From: Branchiostoma floridae
Taxonomy: Eukaryota; Chordata; Leptocardii; Amphioxiformes; Branchiostomatidae
Reading direction: 5' to 3'
Assembly (NCBI RefSeq): GCF_000003815.2
Contig: NC_049987.1
Span: 22,770,519 to 22,834,518, forward strand
Length of the DNA: 64,000 nt
The position numbers and the translations under genes are program-made. How positions within the stretch are numbered: position 1 is the stretch's first letter; the number at the start of each line of letters is the position of its first letter. The notes beneath the pieces were generated by a model, which was not told the origin of the DNA, ran no database searches, and was given only the letters and a program-made list of their open reading frames with translations. Positions 36,101-46,000 of this stretch are shown here, in pieces.

Positions 36101-39100
36101 TGGTAGTAATCATTGTACAATGTTAAACTTGCTTCCAACACAAAGTATACACAGATCATGAACTCAGGTCGGTGTTGAAGATGGTGAGAGAGGTGTACGA
36201 GCTGGTGTTTTCGTAGCTTTGATCAACGAACACGGCCTTGTAGCAGGTGTAGGGATACCTAGAAAATTAAGATAAATGTACAGAATAACTGATAAACTCG
36301 GGTTGGTGTTGATGATGGTGAGGGAAGTGTATAAGCCAGCATTTTCGTAGCTCTGGTCGACAAAGACAGCCTTGTAGCAGGTGTAAGGATACCTAGAAAA
36401 ATATCCAGATGTAAGCATAGAGTGACTGATAAAAATAAAAGTGATATATACATGTAATACTCATGTTGGAGTTAAAGATAGCGAGGGAGAAAACGAGCCA
36501 GCGTTTTCATAGCTCTAGTTGCCTTGTAGCAGGTGAGAGGATACCTAAAAAAACATCGAGACTATGCATGATGTACAAAATGACTTGATTGATGGATGTG
36601 CCAACTACTGAGTATCTCATATCTTAAACCAGCTTAGACAAGAACAAGAAATACTCATGGCTTCAAGTAACAGAGTTATCAACTAAGAAATGAAATTTTT
36701 TTTTTTAATTGGGCTATACAGACACAGATACAGAAGGTGATGTGTTACACCAACGGGTGGTTAAACCGGCTATACAGATACAGATACAGAAGGTGATGTG
36801 TTACACCAACGGGTGGTTAAACCGGCTATACAGATACAGATACAGAAGGTGATGTGTTACACCAACGGGTGGTTAAACCGGCTATACAGATACAGATATA
36901 GAAGGTGATGTGTTACACTAAAGGTTGGTTATACTGGCTAATATATACAGATACAGAAGCTGGTGTGTTACACTGATGGTGGTTATACTAGCTGTGCAGA
37001 TAGAGAAGCTGGTGTGTTACACCAAAGGGCAGTTAGTAGTAGTAGTAGTAGTAGTAGTATCCAGTATTTCATTTAGTTATACTGTCTACATGATTACAGA
37101 TCATCATCATTCAGATAGACACAGATCCACGTACCTCCAGCTCAGCAGCTCCTCGTAGAACTCCAGGATGCGGTGGATGCTGTCTGCTGTGTGCTTCAGG
37201 AGAGGCATGAGGTGTGGCAGGCAGAAATACGTCACCTGGAAGGGTTAGAACAAACAGTGTATTATAGAGGCTGCTGGTAGGCTGCCATCAAGCCCCCACG
37301 TCTATGTGCATGCATGTACGTAATGTAGAACTCCAGGCTGCGGTGGATGCTGTCTGCTGTGTGCTTCAGGAGAGGCATCAGGTGGGGCAGGCAGAAATAC
37401 GTCACCTGGAATTTATCAGAAGATATTATCGCAAAAAGGCAAGATAAAGAAACATTTTGGGAAGAGGGGCAAAATAGTCACATGTTGTCTTTACAATTTA
37501 AGTTCTGCTATTTTGTTTACAACCCGTTACTTTGTTTACAAGCCTCCACATCTATGTGCAAACATGTCTAACCCTTGCCTGACAGGAACAACAGATGATA
37601 AAACAGATGGTGAGTGAGTGAGTGAGTGAGTGAGTGAGTGAGTGAGTGAGTGAGTGAGTGAGTGAGTGAGTGAGTGAGTGAGTGAGTGAGTGAGTGAGTG
37701 AGTGAGTGATACGGGTGTTCAGTAACTTCTCATTAAATCTTCTGATCATAGACCATTATTTCCTGATTCTACATCTCAGTTTTGTTGTTACATATGGGTA
37801 TATGTACCACATCTTTTGTATGTGTGCCATGGTTTTCTTTTTCATAGAATATTATTTTGGAAACCAAATGAGCCAGAGAAAAGACACACGTCACCTCATG
37901 CATGTGGGGATCCACCAGGATCTCAAACGGGCCGATCGCCACGGCGATGTTCGGCGCGGACGTCGGGATACTCAGCACATAGTGGAAAGTCTTCTTCTTC
38001 GAGTCGGCGGTGAAAACTGTGTCCACAAGGTCACCGCACGACACGGCTGTCATGGCAGCGTCGACGGTGAACTCCAGCTTCCAGCTTTGGAGAAAACAAT
38101 AGACCAATTTTATGCAACTTAATGCAGGGCTCGAAATAGCACCTGCATATTGCAGGTTAGTGCAGGTAAAATTGGAGCTGTGTGGGTATTTGTGGTGTCT
38201 ACCTGCACCTAACCTGCACTGGTCCATGTACTGGGTTTTATACACAAATGTCCTATGATGTAGGTGTATATGGATTGTTATTACCTGCATTGAGTGTCAC
38301 CACCTATAAAGTATAAAAGAAAAAATAGCAATGGTTCCTGAACAGTTTTAGTATGATCCAAACTTCCTAAATTCAGAGTGGTGCAGGTAAAATTTGTCTG
38401 GTGCAGGTAATTTTCAATGTTACCTGCACCAGTGTAGGTATGCAGTGTAGGTAAAACTATTTCGAGCCCTGTAATGGTTTTTGGTTTAATATAATTATTG
38501 TAATTCATTGCTATGCTCTCTGACCTCAGTTCGTAATTCTTAATTTTAAGCCTGTACTTGTACATAATCTATATACACTTAAGTGTGCATCTGTTTCATT
38601 TATTTGTACAGTAGAAGCCAGTTAATTGCACAATGAATTACCGCACACTTCTGTTAATTGCACAGAATCCCCTAATCCCGAACCTGGACGGTCCAGCTAG
38701 ATGCCAGTAACTTCGCATTATTGCATCGTGCGGATAATTGCACGAAATACGCTGGCAAATGGGGTGTGCAATTAAGCGGCTTCTACTGTATTTTGTCCTT
38801 TTATTGTTGTCAAGCCTTGGAAGATTGGGGGCTAAAGGCAGGGTTTAACAAGTTTTATAAAATTCACTTGTCCCATTGGGCAAGTACATGCATAATCTAC
38901 TTGCCCGAACCAGCTTTCTGCTTGCCCAAAAATTGAACTAACATTTTTCACTATTTTCTTTGACCTGCAGTGATGGAATTCTTTTATTATTGGCTCTATT
39001 ATTCTGTGCTGACCAATGCTTGATGTGGTAACTGTGATAAGCAACAAGTATATCAAAATCTCATGGAAAAATCTTACTTGCCCGATCGGACAAGTGGGGA

Positions 39101-41807
39101 AAGACATTCACTTGCCCGGTGGACACTTTTACTTGCCCAGGACAATCGGGCTAGTGGACTTGTCCAACCCTGTAAATGGCATCTCAATAAACTGGACTCA
39201 CGTGCAGAGTTCGGAGTAGGAGTCGACACACGGGAACCAGAGACGCGACGAGTTCTCCAGGCCGTAGCTGAAGACGTGAGCGCCGCGCTCCGCCATTGTT
39301 CCTTCCATGTCGGGGACAACGAACTGCAGGCCGCCCTTTGGCTTCTCCAGGCTGAACTCAATACTCACCTAGGGAGAAAAAACGGTACCATTATCAACTG
39401 CGCCCCCTAACTCTGCCCTACGAACTGCAGACCGCCCTTCGGTTTCTCCAGACTGAACTCAATACTAACCTAGGGAGAGAAAAAGGGTACTGTTATCAAC
39501 AGCGCCCCCTTACTCTGATATATGAACTGCAGGCTTCTGGGGGAGAGAAAAGTGCCCCCTAACTCTCACATACAAACTGCAGGCCGCCCATTAGCTTCTC
39601 CAGACTGAACTCAATACTCACCTACATGTATGGAGAGAAATGGGGTTACCAACACGCACAATAGCGCCCCCTAACTCTGACTAACAAACTGCAGGCTTCT
39701 CATTACATGTATTAGGGAAGGGAAAAAGTGTTACTGTGAACTGCAGCCAGCTCTTTCTCCAGACTGAACTTGAGATACTCACCTGGGACAAAAAAGTGTT
39801 ATCTGTATAGAAGTGCCTCCTAACTGCATAGTCTGGGGATAGTCTGGCATTCAGGCTATTACCCCTCCCAGAAACTTCCATGTAATCTATGACTCTAATG
39901 GTTCTAACCTGTAGTGGTCAGCCTTCAGACACGTTTGTGTAGACCTCGTGCGGAAAATTGATGTTGAGTTTGCCGTTCCCCATGTCGGAGTCTAACTATG
40001 GGGTGCTCTGGTAAAGGCTCTGGTCCCAGTAACAACAAAAGTAACAACAAAACAACAGAAACTTCTATGTACTCTGTGAGCATTCATTCTAACCTGCAGT
40101 GGTCGACCATCTGAGACATTGGTGTACACCTCGTGTGGAACGTGGATGTTGAGTTCGCCGTTCCACATGTCCGAGTCTAACTATGGGGTGCTGTGGTAAA
40201 GGAGGCAGGCAGGTCTGGCATCCAGACTACTACCCCTCCGAACAACAATGGAAACTTCTATGTTCTCTACACATTGGTAACCGTTCTAAGTCTAACCTGG
40301 AGTGGTTGGCCGTCAGCCACATTGGTGTACACCTGGTATGGAATGTGAATGTTGAGTTCGCCGTCCCCCATGTCATAGAGGAAGAGATGGCCTGAAAATA
40401 GTTTGGCTACCACCCCTACTAACAACATATCATCTAGGAGCCTTTGTTTTTACCTGGAGAGGACGACCATCAGACACGTTGGTGTACACCTCATGTGGAA
40501 CATGAATGTTGAGTTCACCATTCCCCATGTCCGAGTCCACAGAACCCACCGCCGAGACGTGACACGTCGAGAAGTAGTCCAGATTCCGCTGCCGTGTGTC
40601 TCCCTGGCACACCTGGGGGCGGGACAAACCACTTGTAAAAACTTCAAGGGGTGTGATTGTGGTCTAATTTGAGCCCTTCATGTGGGAGACCAACTTAAAC
40701 ATTAGTGTTACAAGATAGATAAAGCAAGCAGAACAGCTCTTTGAAGTTGTGGTCCATTGTTCATTGAGCTAATTGAAAAGAGATAGGCATCCAGAGTTTC
40801 TCTGGTACGATATAATGCAGCTTTAAATTACATGCATGCAGCATTAACAATTGTCTTCACTGTCACAACCTCTGTGAGCAAATCTAAATCAAGATCATTA
40901 TCACTTTCATCAAATCCAGTAGTTTCATGATTTAAGACACTTGACAACATTTACCTCAAGAGTTGGGTCACTATAGTCAAAGGCTGCCTCAGCCCCGTTC
41001 ACAGTAACTCGGTAGATCCTGCACTGCTTACTGTTCAGCTTTACCCGCGACAGAGTCGATTTCTGCAAAACAAGAAGCAGCATGTCAGTGTCACTGACAA
41101 AAGACACAGGATGCTGTCTGAAACATCTGACCGTTTCCAACATCACATCCAGTCACTTGAGTACTAATAGTAACTGCTTTTTGGCATACCTGGATGTAAG
41201 AAGCAACATGTTTCAGGGGCCAACATTGGATGTCAGGAAAAGATTTAGAATGTTTGTGGACTGCAGATGGTGCATAGGGTGGAATCCATCTCCATTTCTG
41301 TAGCCTTGGGCCAAGCTTTTGTGCAATCACTACTACAACAGGGGACTAGTCCACTGGTAGTGGTGTGTGTTCAACTACCATACTCCTTCCCAGATGCTGA
41401 TCCCTACTAGTTAGCAGAGAAATGTTTACAATATTCTTACTACCGGGTAGTAATGTCTTGGGTATGACTCAGCCGGGGATCAAACTACTGAATGCAAGAC
41501 AAACACTCTACTCAGTCGGCTATTTCCTTGGTACAACTGAACATACCAACTTCTATCTGTTTCTGTATCTGTAGAACTGGTAAAGCCACCCTTTGGTATA
41601 ACACACAAGCTCCTGTATCAGTTTCCGTATAGCCGGTATATGTTAACTGACCTGAGGAATGATAGTGAGCTCCACATATCCGATGATGGCCCTGTGCTTG
41701 AAGTTCACCCCGGTGATACACAGCGTCTGGTGACTGACTTTGTACGGCCGAGCCAGCAGAGGGTCCTGGCCCTTGTCTTTGTCCTTCTTGGAGTTGGTCT
41801 TGGTCAT
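24144..41807 (-). CDS. TAF2: TFIID subunit TAF2
   Basis: 21 coding exons join in phase: 41807-41652, 41062-40955, 40612-40454, 39368-39202, 38084-37894, 37235-37135, 36023-35742, 35353-35137, 34773-34653, 34248-34100, 33488-33379, 32923-32800, 32392-32198, 30201-30079, 29477-29223, 28800-28507, 28065-27963, 27620-27421, 26413-26306, 25620-25494 and 24361-24144. They give about 1168 aa, close to the 1199 of human TAF2. The order of blocks is that of TAF2: [141 protein letters not shown] and a His/Lys-rich tail ([16 protein letters not shown]). The protein belongs to the M1-aminopeptidase fold. The zinc-ligand HExxH position reads AVAQQFFG, so it is non-catalytic, as in other TAF2. It acts in the nucleus in TFIID, with TAF1 contacting initiator DNA. 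A 5' untranslated exon probably ends at 42829. Confidence 0.95.
24395..25165 (-). repeat. Five tandem partial copies of TAF2 last coding exon
   Basis: Upstream of the true last exon (24361-24144) lie five copies, spaced about 120-180 bp and ending on the acceptor side near 24520, 24665, 24815, 24980 and 25145. Each keeps a 'tttcag'-type acceptor and the start of the exon (ASASKP...DHKKSS...[11 protein letters not shown] frame). None reaches the Lys/His run or the true stop. Most lack an obvious GT donor, so they are likely pseudo-exons, or alternative terminal exons that would truncate the tail. Confidence 0.85.
25858..26012. mobile_element. Short TIR element in TAF2 intron 19
   Basis: The ends 'taggagtgggttacgg' and 'gtaccagtacccactccta' are inverted. 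The internal 'ccagtccagaaaaaatggac' and repeated 'gacctggacct' resemble the hAT-like element at 59232-59664. Confidence 0.55.
26130..26215 (-). mobile_element. LINE 3' fragment in TAF2 intron 19
   Basis: 'gggttcaagttctttttctg' and 'acggtggaagataaacttta' match the end of the LINE ORF and early 3' UTR at 7575-7640. Confidence 0.45.
26985..27062 (-). repeat. Partial copy of TAF2 exon 18 (donor end)
   Basis: 'gactcacttttctcttcatc' through 'tcgtcctcttgtagaaccgc' repeats the 3' end of exon 18 (27421-27485) with its donor. A shorter relic is at 26693-26715. Confidence 0.8.
28918..28968 (-). repeat. Partial copy of TAF2 exon 16 acceptor edge
   Basis: 'ggcttctaacacggcctgta' and the following bases to 'gtagattcctgatcatt' repeat the exon 16 acceptor edge at 28787-28832. 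Confidence 0.75.
30202..30525 (-). repeat. Tandem partial copies of TAF2 exon 14 acceptor edge
   Basis: The acceptor-proximal part of exon 14 ('ggcattggcaacctgaaggg' on +) is repeated with an accompanying 'gtgcaaaaacaacatcaaaa' intronic piece. Full-length partial copies end near 30311, 30436 and 30520, and two shorter relics also occur. Confidence 0.9.
31048..32193. mobile_element. Harbinger-like TIR transposon in TAF2 intron 13
   Basis: Inverted termini of about 45 bp begin GGGACYGTACGATATTTAT at both ends and continue into the 'gggggggagggctggtgcat' block. The target duplication is TTA (31045-31047 and 32194-32196), as expected for PIF/Harbinger. Each end carries three tandem 'ggggggagggccatgtt' subrepeats, inverted relative to each other. 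No transposase domain was recognised, so it is probably non-autonomous. It lies exactly at the exon 13 splice donor (see findings). Confidence 0.85.
32425..32570 (-). repeat. Two partial copies of TAF2 exon 13 acceptor edge
   Basis: 'ggtactgccacatgaagtct' plus 'ggctgctgccactcaacctg' (first bases of exon 13 with acceptor) occur at 32433-32472 and 32517-32556. Each is followed by an (AAAC)n run like the one next to the real exon. Confidence 0.95.
33639..33935. mobile_element. CAGGG-type MITE, copy 1 (TAF2 intron 11)
   Basis: The ends 'cagggtttaaca' and 'tgtccaaccctg' are inverted. A 5-bp target duplication GCTTT flanks at 33634-33638 and 33936-33940. The body, with repeated 'cttgcccgat' motifs, is shared at high identity with 38839-39172. 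Confidence 0.85.
34296..34378 (-). repeat. Partial copy of TAF2 exon 10 acceptor edge
   Basis: 'ccactctgccctggtatacc' and 'aactggtcgaggagccggta' with 'gatatccttact' are a diverged repeat of exon 10 at 34195-34250. Confidence 0.8.
34415..34650 (-). repeat. Partial copies of TAF2 exon 9 donor edge
   Basis: 'gagtttgacgaagctggcag' followed by a 'gacagcagcatgttggacca'-type sequence, plus the flanking 'ccctttgaactgacctgaga', occurs twice (near 34452-34500 and 34540-34600), downstream of the real exon 9 donor. Confidence 0.85.
36164..36545 (-). repeat. Three tandem copies of TAF2 exon 7 acceptor half
   Basis: Copies at about 36171-36258, 36298-36393 and 36465-36543 repeat the first about 85-95 bases of exon 7 ([18 protein letters not shown] frame) with its 'tacctagaaaa' acceptor. 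The first two copies retain the reading frame. The third is degraded. Confidence 0.93.
36712..37030. repeat. 56-bp tandem repeat in TAF2 intron 6
   Basis: Units of about 56 bp ('ggctatacagatacagatac...acgggtggttaaacc') occur about 3.5 times perfectly and twice in degraded form. Confidence 0.9.
37321..37412 (-). repeat. Partial copy of TAF2 exon 6 acceptor side
   Basis: Near-identical (few mismatches) to 37152-37240: 'gtagaactccaggctgcggt' to 'cagaaatacgtcacctgga', including the acceptor. The frame is preserved but no donor is present. Confidence 0.95.
37609..37708. repeat. (GTGA)n microsatellite in TAF2 intron 5
   Basis: About 25 uninterrupted units of GTGA. An (AGT)n run also occurs at 37034-37060 in intron 6. 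Confidence 0.98.
38125..38471. mobile_element. CAGGG-type TIR element in TAF2 intron 4
   Basis: Perfect 15-bp inverted ends CAGGGCTCGAAATAG with a 5-bp target duplication TAATG (38120-38124 and 38472-38476). The interior has repeated 'gcaggtaaaatt' motifs. No ORF. Confidence 0.88.
38839..39172. mobile_element. CAGGG-type MITE, copy 2 (TAF2 intron 4)
   Basis: Same family as 33639-33935, with the ends 'cagggtttaaca' and 'ggacttgtccaaccctg'. It carries an extra segment 'aaaaattgaactaacatttt'. No perfect target duplication remains. Confidence 0.85.
39400..39800 (-). repeat. Tandem partial copies of TAF2 exon 4 acceptor edge
   Basis: At least three copies (about 39420-39478, 39570-39630 and 39680-39790, the last degraded) repeat 'gaactgcaggccgcccttcg', then 'ctccagactgaactcaatac', then the acceptor 'cacctaggga'. 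They are separated by 'gcgccccctaactctg'. Confidence 0.92.
39900..40400 (-). repeat. Three tandem partial copies of TAF2 exon 3 donor side
   Basis: Copies at about 39908-39995, 40093-40178 and 40298-40378 repeat the last about 85 bases of exon 3 ([18 protein letters not shown] frame, diverged) with the donor 'cc(a/t)ac...aacctg'. They are joined by 'gagtctaactatggggtgct'. Confidence 0.93.
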
Positions 41808-42829
41808 GATGTGTTGCTGCTATTGTCTGACCAAGCCTATTGAGGAAATCAAGGACATTATATGAGACTTCCTTGAGGAAATCAGACAGCAATTGTTTTA
41901 ACCCTTAAACTGCCAAACCTGGATATATCCTTCACACATATACATGCCCTGTGTGCCACGCCCAGATATATCCGGGATAGCATATCCCCCCGAAGTAGCA
42001 GCTCTGCGCGCGTGTAGTGCACGAACCCCGGAAGTTAGGGACTTCTGCCTTGTTTGGGGGTTTCTTTTTGGAGGTCATTGGCAACCCTGGCACTGATAGC
42101 ATTTTATAGGGCTGAAACATACACATATCAAATTTCAATCTTGTTCATACTTACGAATATGCATGCGCAGCAACAGGAATTGTGGGTAATGTGTCAAAGG
42201 TGAGGGCCCCTGAGACACAAACAAAACACATCTGGAGTTCTGGACGTTGTGTTATGCAAATCGAGATTATGGACGAGATGAGAACCTTTCACCTTTGACA
42301 TATGCTTGTTGCATGCACACTCAAAAGAGGGAATAAGCTTATAGTGACAGTAATTAGCACATATCAAGAATGTTTATCGATGGTACCTCCTTTCTCACAT
42401 ACAACAAATAAATTATCCTTGGCAAAATTATGGTAGACTTGTGTGTGTGTGGGGGGGGGGGCAGTCTCTTATTTACAATCTCCCAATCCCCCATTTATGT
42501 TTTCTATATGGTGCACAGAGGAGGTTGTTTAGTGACCAATTTCCCTTAACATCTGCAAACAAACCTCTTAATATTTCAAAATAGTATTGCAAATGTAGTT
42601 TTCCCATCAAAATATCTTGTTATGTGCAACTTGCAACTGCAAGCCATCTTTCAAAATCATAGATGATACACTTGCTACGCCGATATTCACTTAGCAAACG
42701 GATTTCGACAATAAAAGCATTACTAGCATTCATCAGTTACAAACTTAGGTGACTATCATTACCTATTTCTCGGCTCCTGTCGTTGGTATTTCACAGAAAA
42801 CGTGATTTTGAGCAAGAAAGTTTCTCACC
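41808..42829 (-). other. TAF2 5' intron / leader region
   Basis: The acceptor candidate 'tttcctcaatag' near 41850 precedes the ATG exon. A donor 'ggatttg|gtgagaaa' at 42829 offers a 5' untranslated exon starting near the CCGCCATTTT motif. Between them no coding exon is seen. Confidence 0.4.
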
Positions 42830-43088
42830 AAATCCAAAAACCGCCATTTTGTGAATCCTCAACTTTGACCTCACTCCCTGTACTTCTCACCCAAATGTAA
42901 AGCATGGAAAATATATGAATGTTCATGAAGAATATCTACGTGCTTAAACTTTGATGTACAATATATCAATAAACATATTTTTCCATGTAACTGACTTAAA
43001 TTAGATGTTTTAATGCATCTCTCAGGGTTATTTTTATTGAATATTTATTCCCTGTTGCGTTTAGTCTTGTTGTTTTCGTTAGTGCAAC
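42829..43088. promoter_or_regulatory. Probable bidirectional TAF2/MPHOSPH8 promoter
   Basis: About 250 bp between the likely TAF2 leader exon (-) and the MPHOSPH8 ATG (+). CCGCCATTTTG at 42841-42851 is a YY1-type element when read on the minus strand (CAAAATGGCGG). The MPHOSPH8 start itself is 'caacATGGCG'. No TATA box is seen at the expected spacing. Divergent housekeeping genes commonly share such promoters. Confidence 0.5.
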
Positions 43089-46000
43089 ATGGCGTCCGAA
43101 TCGGAAAGCGCGGAAGAAGAAAACGTCTCCGGACAAGAAACGGACGAAGACGACGGCCTAGATCCCTCCATTTTCGAGGAGGAAGATGTGTTTGAGGTGG
43201 AGAAGATCGTGGGCATCACCACGTACCAGGTAAAACACTGCACACCTGGGTTTAAGAAGGTGTGTTCGCGTGAGGCGTGCTTGCATGGCGCGCGCGGGAG
43301 ACACATGTGGGTGTTTATAACTCTCTGCTTAAAATTTGTTTGCACGCGTGGGGTATGTCTGTCCTTATTTGCATGCGTCTGTTCATATGCGTGCTCGTAC
43401 ATACTTTTTTAATGTGTGTGACTCCCCCTTCTGTGTGTGTGTGTGTGGTTGTATGCATATAATATATAGTTGTGGCTACATTCAGATTGCAACAGGGATA
43501 TAATTTGCAATGTTGACACACATGCATCTGAGTGATATGTATGGTTATACATGTGTGTGTGTGCGTGTGTCTGTGCATGCGCGTTTGTGTGTCTGTGTGT
43601 GTGTGCGCGTGCAAGAGCATGTCTGAGTCACAGCACAACGATGTATACTTTGCAAAAAAAAGTTGTTTTTTTTAAATAGAGGTTAAAATTAACTTGTTAT
43701 AACTTATAGTTATATGCAAGGTAACGTGTGAGATCGCGTGGCGCAATCGACAGCGTGTTGGGCTCAGGCCCAAGAGGTTCCGAGTTCGAACCCTGCCATG
43801 CCACCGATCTTGTTGAAGTTGTTCCCTTGGGAAAGGCACTTTACACAACTTTCCTCACTTAACTCAGGTGAAAAATGAGTACCTAGCTTCAGTTAGGGCC
43901 ATCCGTCAGATAGGACGTTATCTGAGGTCCTGTGTTTGGAGGTAGCCACACTCCAATCACGTAAAAATAAAGGGTAGAGTAGAGTAGAGTTTCCGGTTAG
44001 GAAAAAACCCTCCATGTATTTAACGAAATGAGTAACGTTAATTTGTAGCCTATATAACGACCTTCCCGGTCGGTATATAGGCTACAAAAATCTTCAGTAA
44101 GTTGGATTTGGTAGCCTCAAAAGAAAGAAGAAGAAAAACGAGTAACAGTTACTGTTCAAAGCATCTGGATAGATTGTGAAAATTGTGCTGTATATTTTAT
44201 TTCGTTGTGACTGACCAAGATCTAACAGGCTGTTGTACAGATCTTGCTAACAAAAAAAAAAGCAGATGGTATCTGTCCATTCAACAGGTATTCAACCCAA
44301 ACCTCTATGTATTGATATGTAAATAAGTTAATTAAGGTGAGTACACACACAGTTGAGAAACTTGATACAAAATGGTATATAGTTATACCTCAATTTCTTG
44401 TCAAAGAAAAAAACTTTTCATGACCATGGGTTAAAGAAAATTCAAGTTACATGTTTCCCAGTAATTAGCATTCAATAAGCTTGTACATAAAGATGTATGT
44501 AATTTAGCTGAAAATTCACTTCATCATTTGTCAAAATTTGATACCTGTGACCAGAAAATTCACAGTTGGGTACACATAATAATGAGTCAGTAGATCTGTC
44601 ATCAATCAACATTAATAATTTAGTATTTCGTAGCTTTTATCATCAATACAGTTACTACAGCTAATACATTTACCTTGTCGTTGAGTAATTAACTTCCATT
44701 GGATCACAAAAGCAAGCTTAGTTGAGTTTTCTTACAGTAAATTATTATTTAATTAGTATTTTGTCAGTATCACCAAGGACGTTAACGTCCTTGGTATCAA
44801 CAATAAAACCAATTGCTTTTGATAGAAAAGAAGTAATTATTGTGATTCAGAATAGCTTATCTGTCAATTTTCCGTCGTGACAGCAATTTTAATGTTATTT
44901 GCTTGTAAACTGAAAAGAGCTGTTTTTCAGACCTTAGAGCTTGTAAATATTTACTGCAAGCCCCCAAACCCAGACAATTACATCTGCTGATGTTTATGCA
45001 TTATTAAGGTTAGGTCCCATACTAGTAATGGTTTGGACACCATTTACTACTATATATATTCTATTAAGCTTTCTATTTTGCCAGCTGGCAGACAAAATTT
45101 AGAAAAACCCCTGAAGATTATAACTGTATACTTTATGAAATTGTCTCATTATAAACCTTCTTAAATGCAACAGTGCTCGCCTTTACAACAGCAAAGTCTG
45201 AAATTCATAATATTATGAGAAATGGAAAGAAAATTGATAAAATATGAAAAAAAAATATTTTTAATTAATGATCTATTAAGCAAATAACAGCTACAAATTT
45301 CTTTATATTCTGGTTCAGTAAACTGCACACAAGAACAAAAGCAATAAAATGTGCAAACTGTATGATCATTAATTATGACATGCACTGTAGTACTGTTATT
45401 ACTTAAACAACTGTTAAACACATATTGATAATAAGTAGAATCTAGACAATCATGCATTTCCTATCTACAGTTAATTCCAAATTAGATTCGAATAGGAAAG
45501 AGATAAAATAGCATGTATATTAATACTATAATAGTATAAAGAATGACTTGTTCATTTATGGATTCATATATATATAGTTGTGTGATTCATTACATTTAAA
45601 AAATCAATACTCTGTTTAGGATCCATAAGCATACAGTAACTAGAGCCATTATATGCACTGCTCAAAAGTCATTTTTCATTTTTTTGAATATAGTGTGTCT
45701 AGTCAATGTGCAGATGTACTGGTGCACCTTCATTGGGAATTTTGGTGCACATAAGACATTTGGGGTACACACTGTAAGGAATACAACAGATATTTCATTT
45801 CTGTTTTTTTTTTCTTGTCTTGAATTTACTACATGTACTTGTGTTCTGTTACATACTTCACTTGTTATCGAAATTCAAAAAAGTATCTAGTTGAAAAGGC
45901 AATCCGACCCTAAAAAATTAGGTGCACATTGCCAATTTTGGGTGTATATCTTACCAGTAAATGTACAAAAAGGTAGCCATTTTTGAAGCCATAAGAAATA

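Noticed and set aside
37552-37749. HSLT-repeat protein
   Set aside because: It is the translation of the (GTGA)n microsatellite in a TAF2 intron.
43733-43805. Possible tRNA gene
   Set aside because: The tRNA-like head is followed by the SINE body and tail shared with two other copies, and the arms do not form a convincing full cloverleaf.
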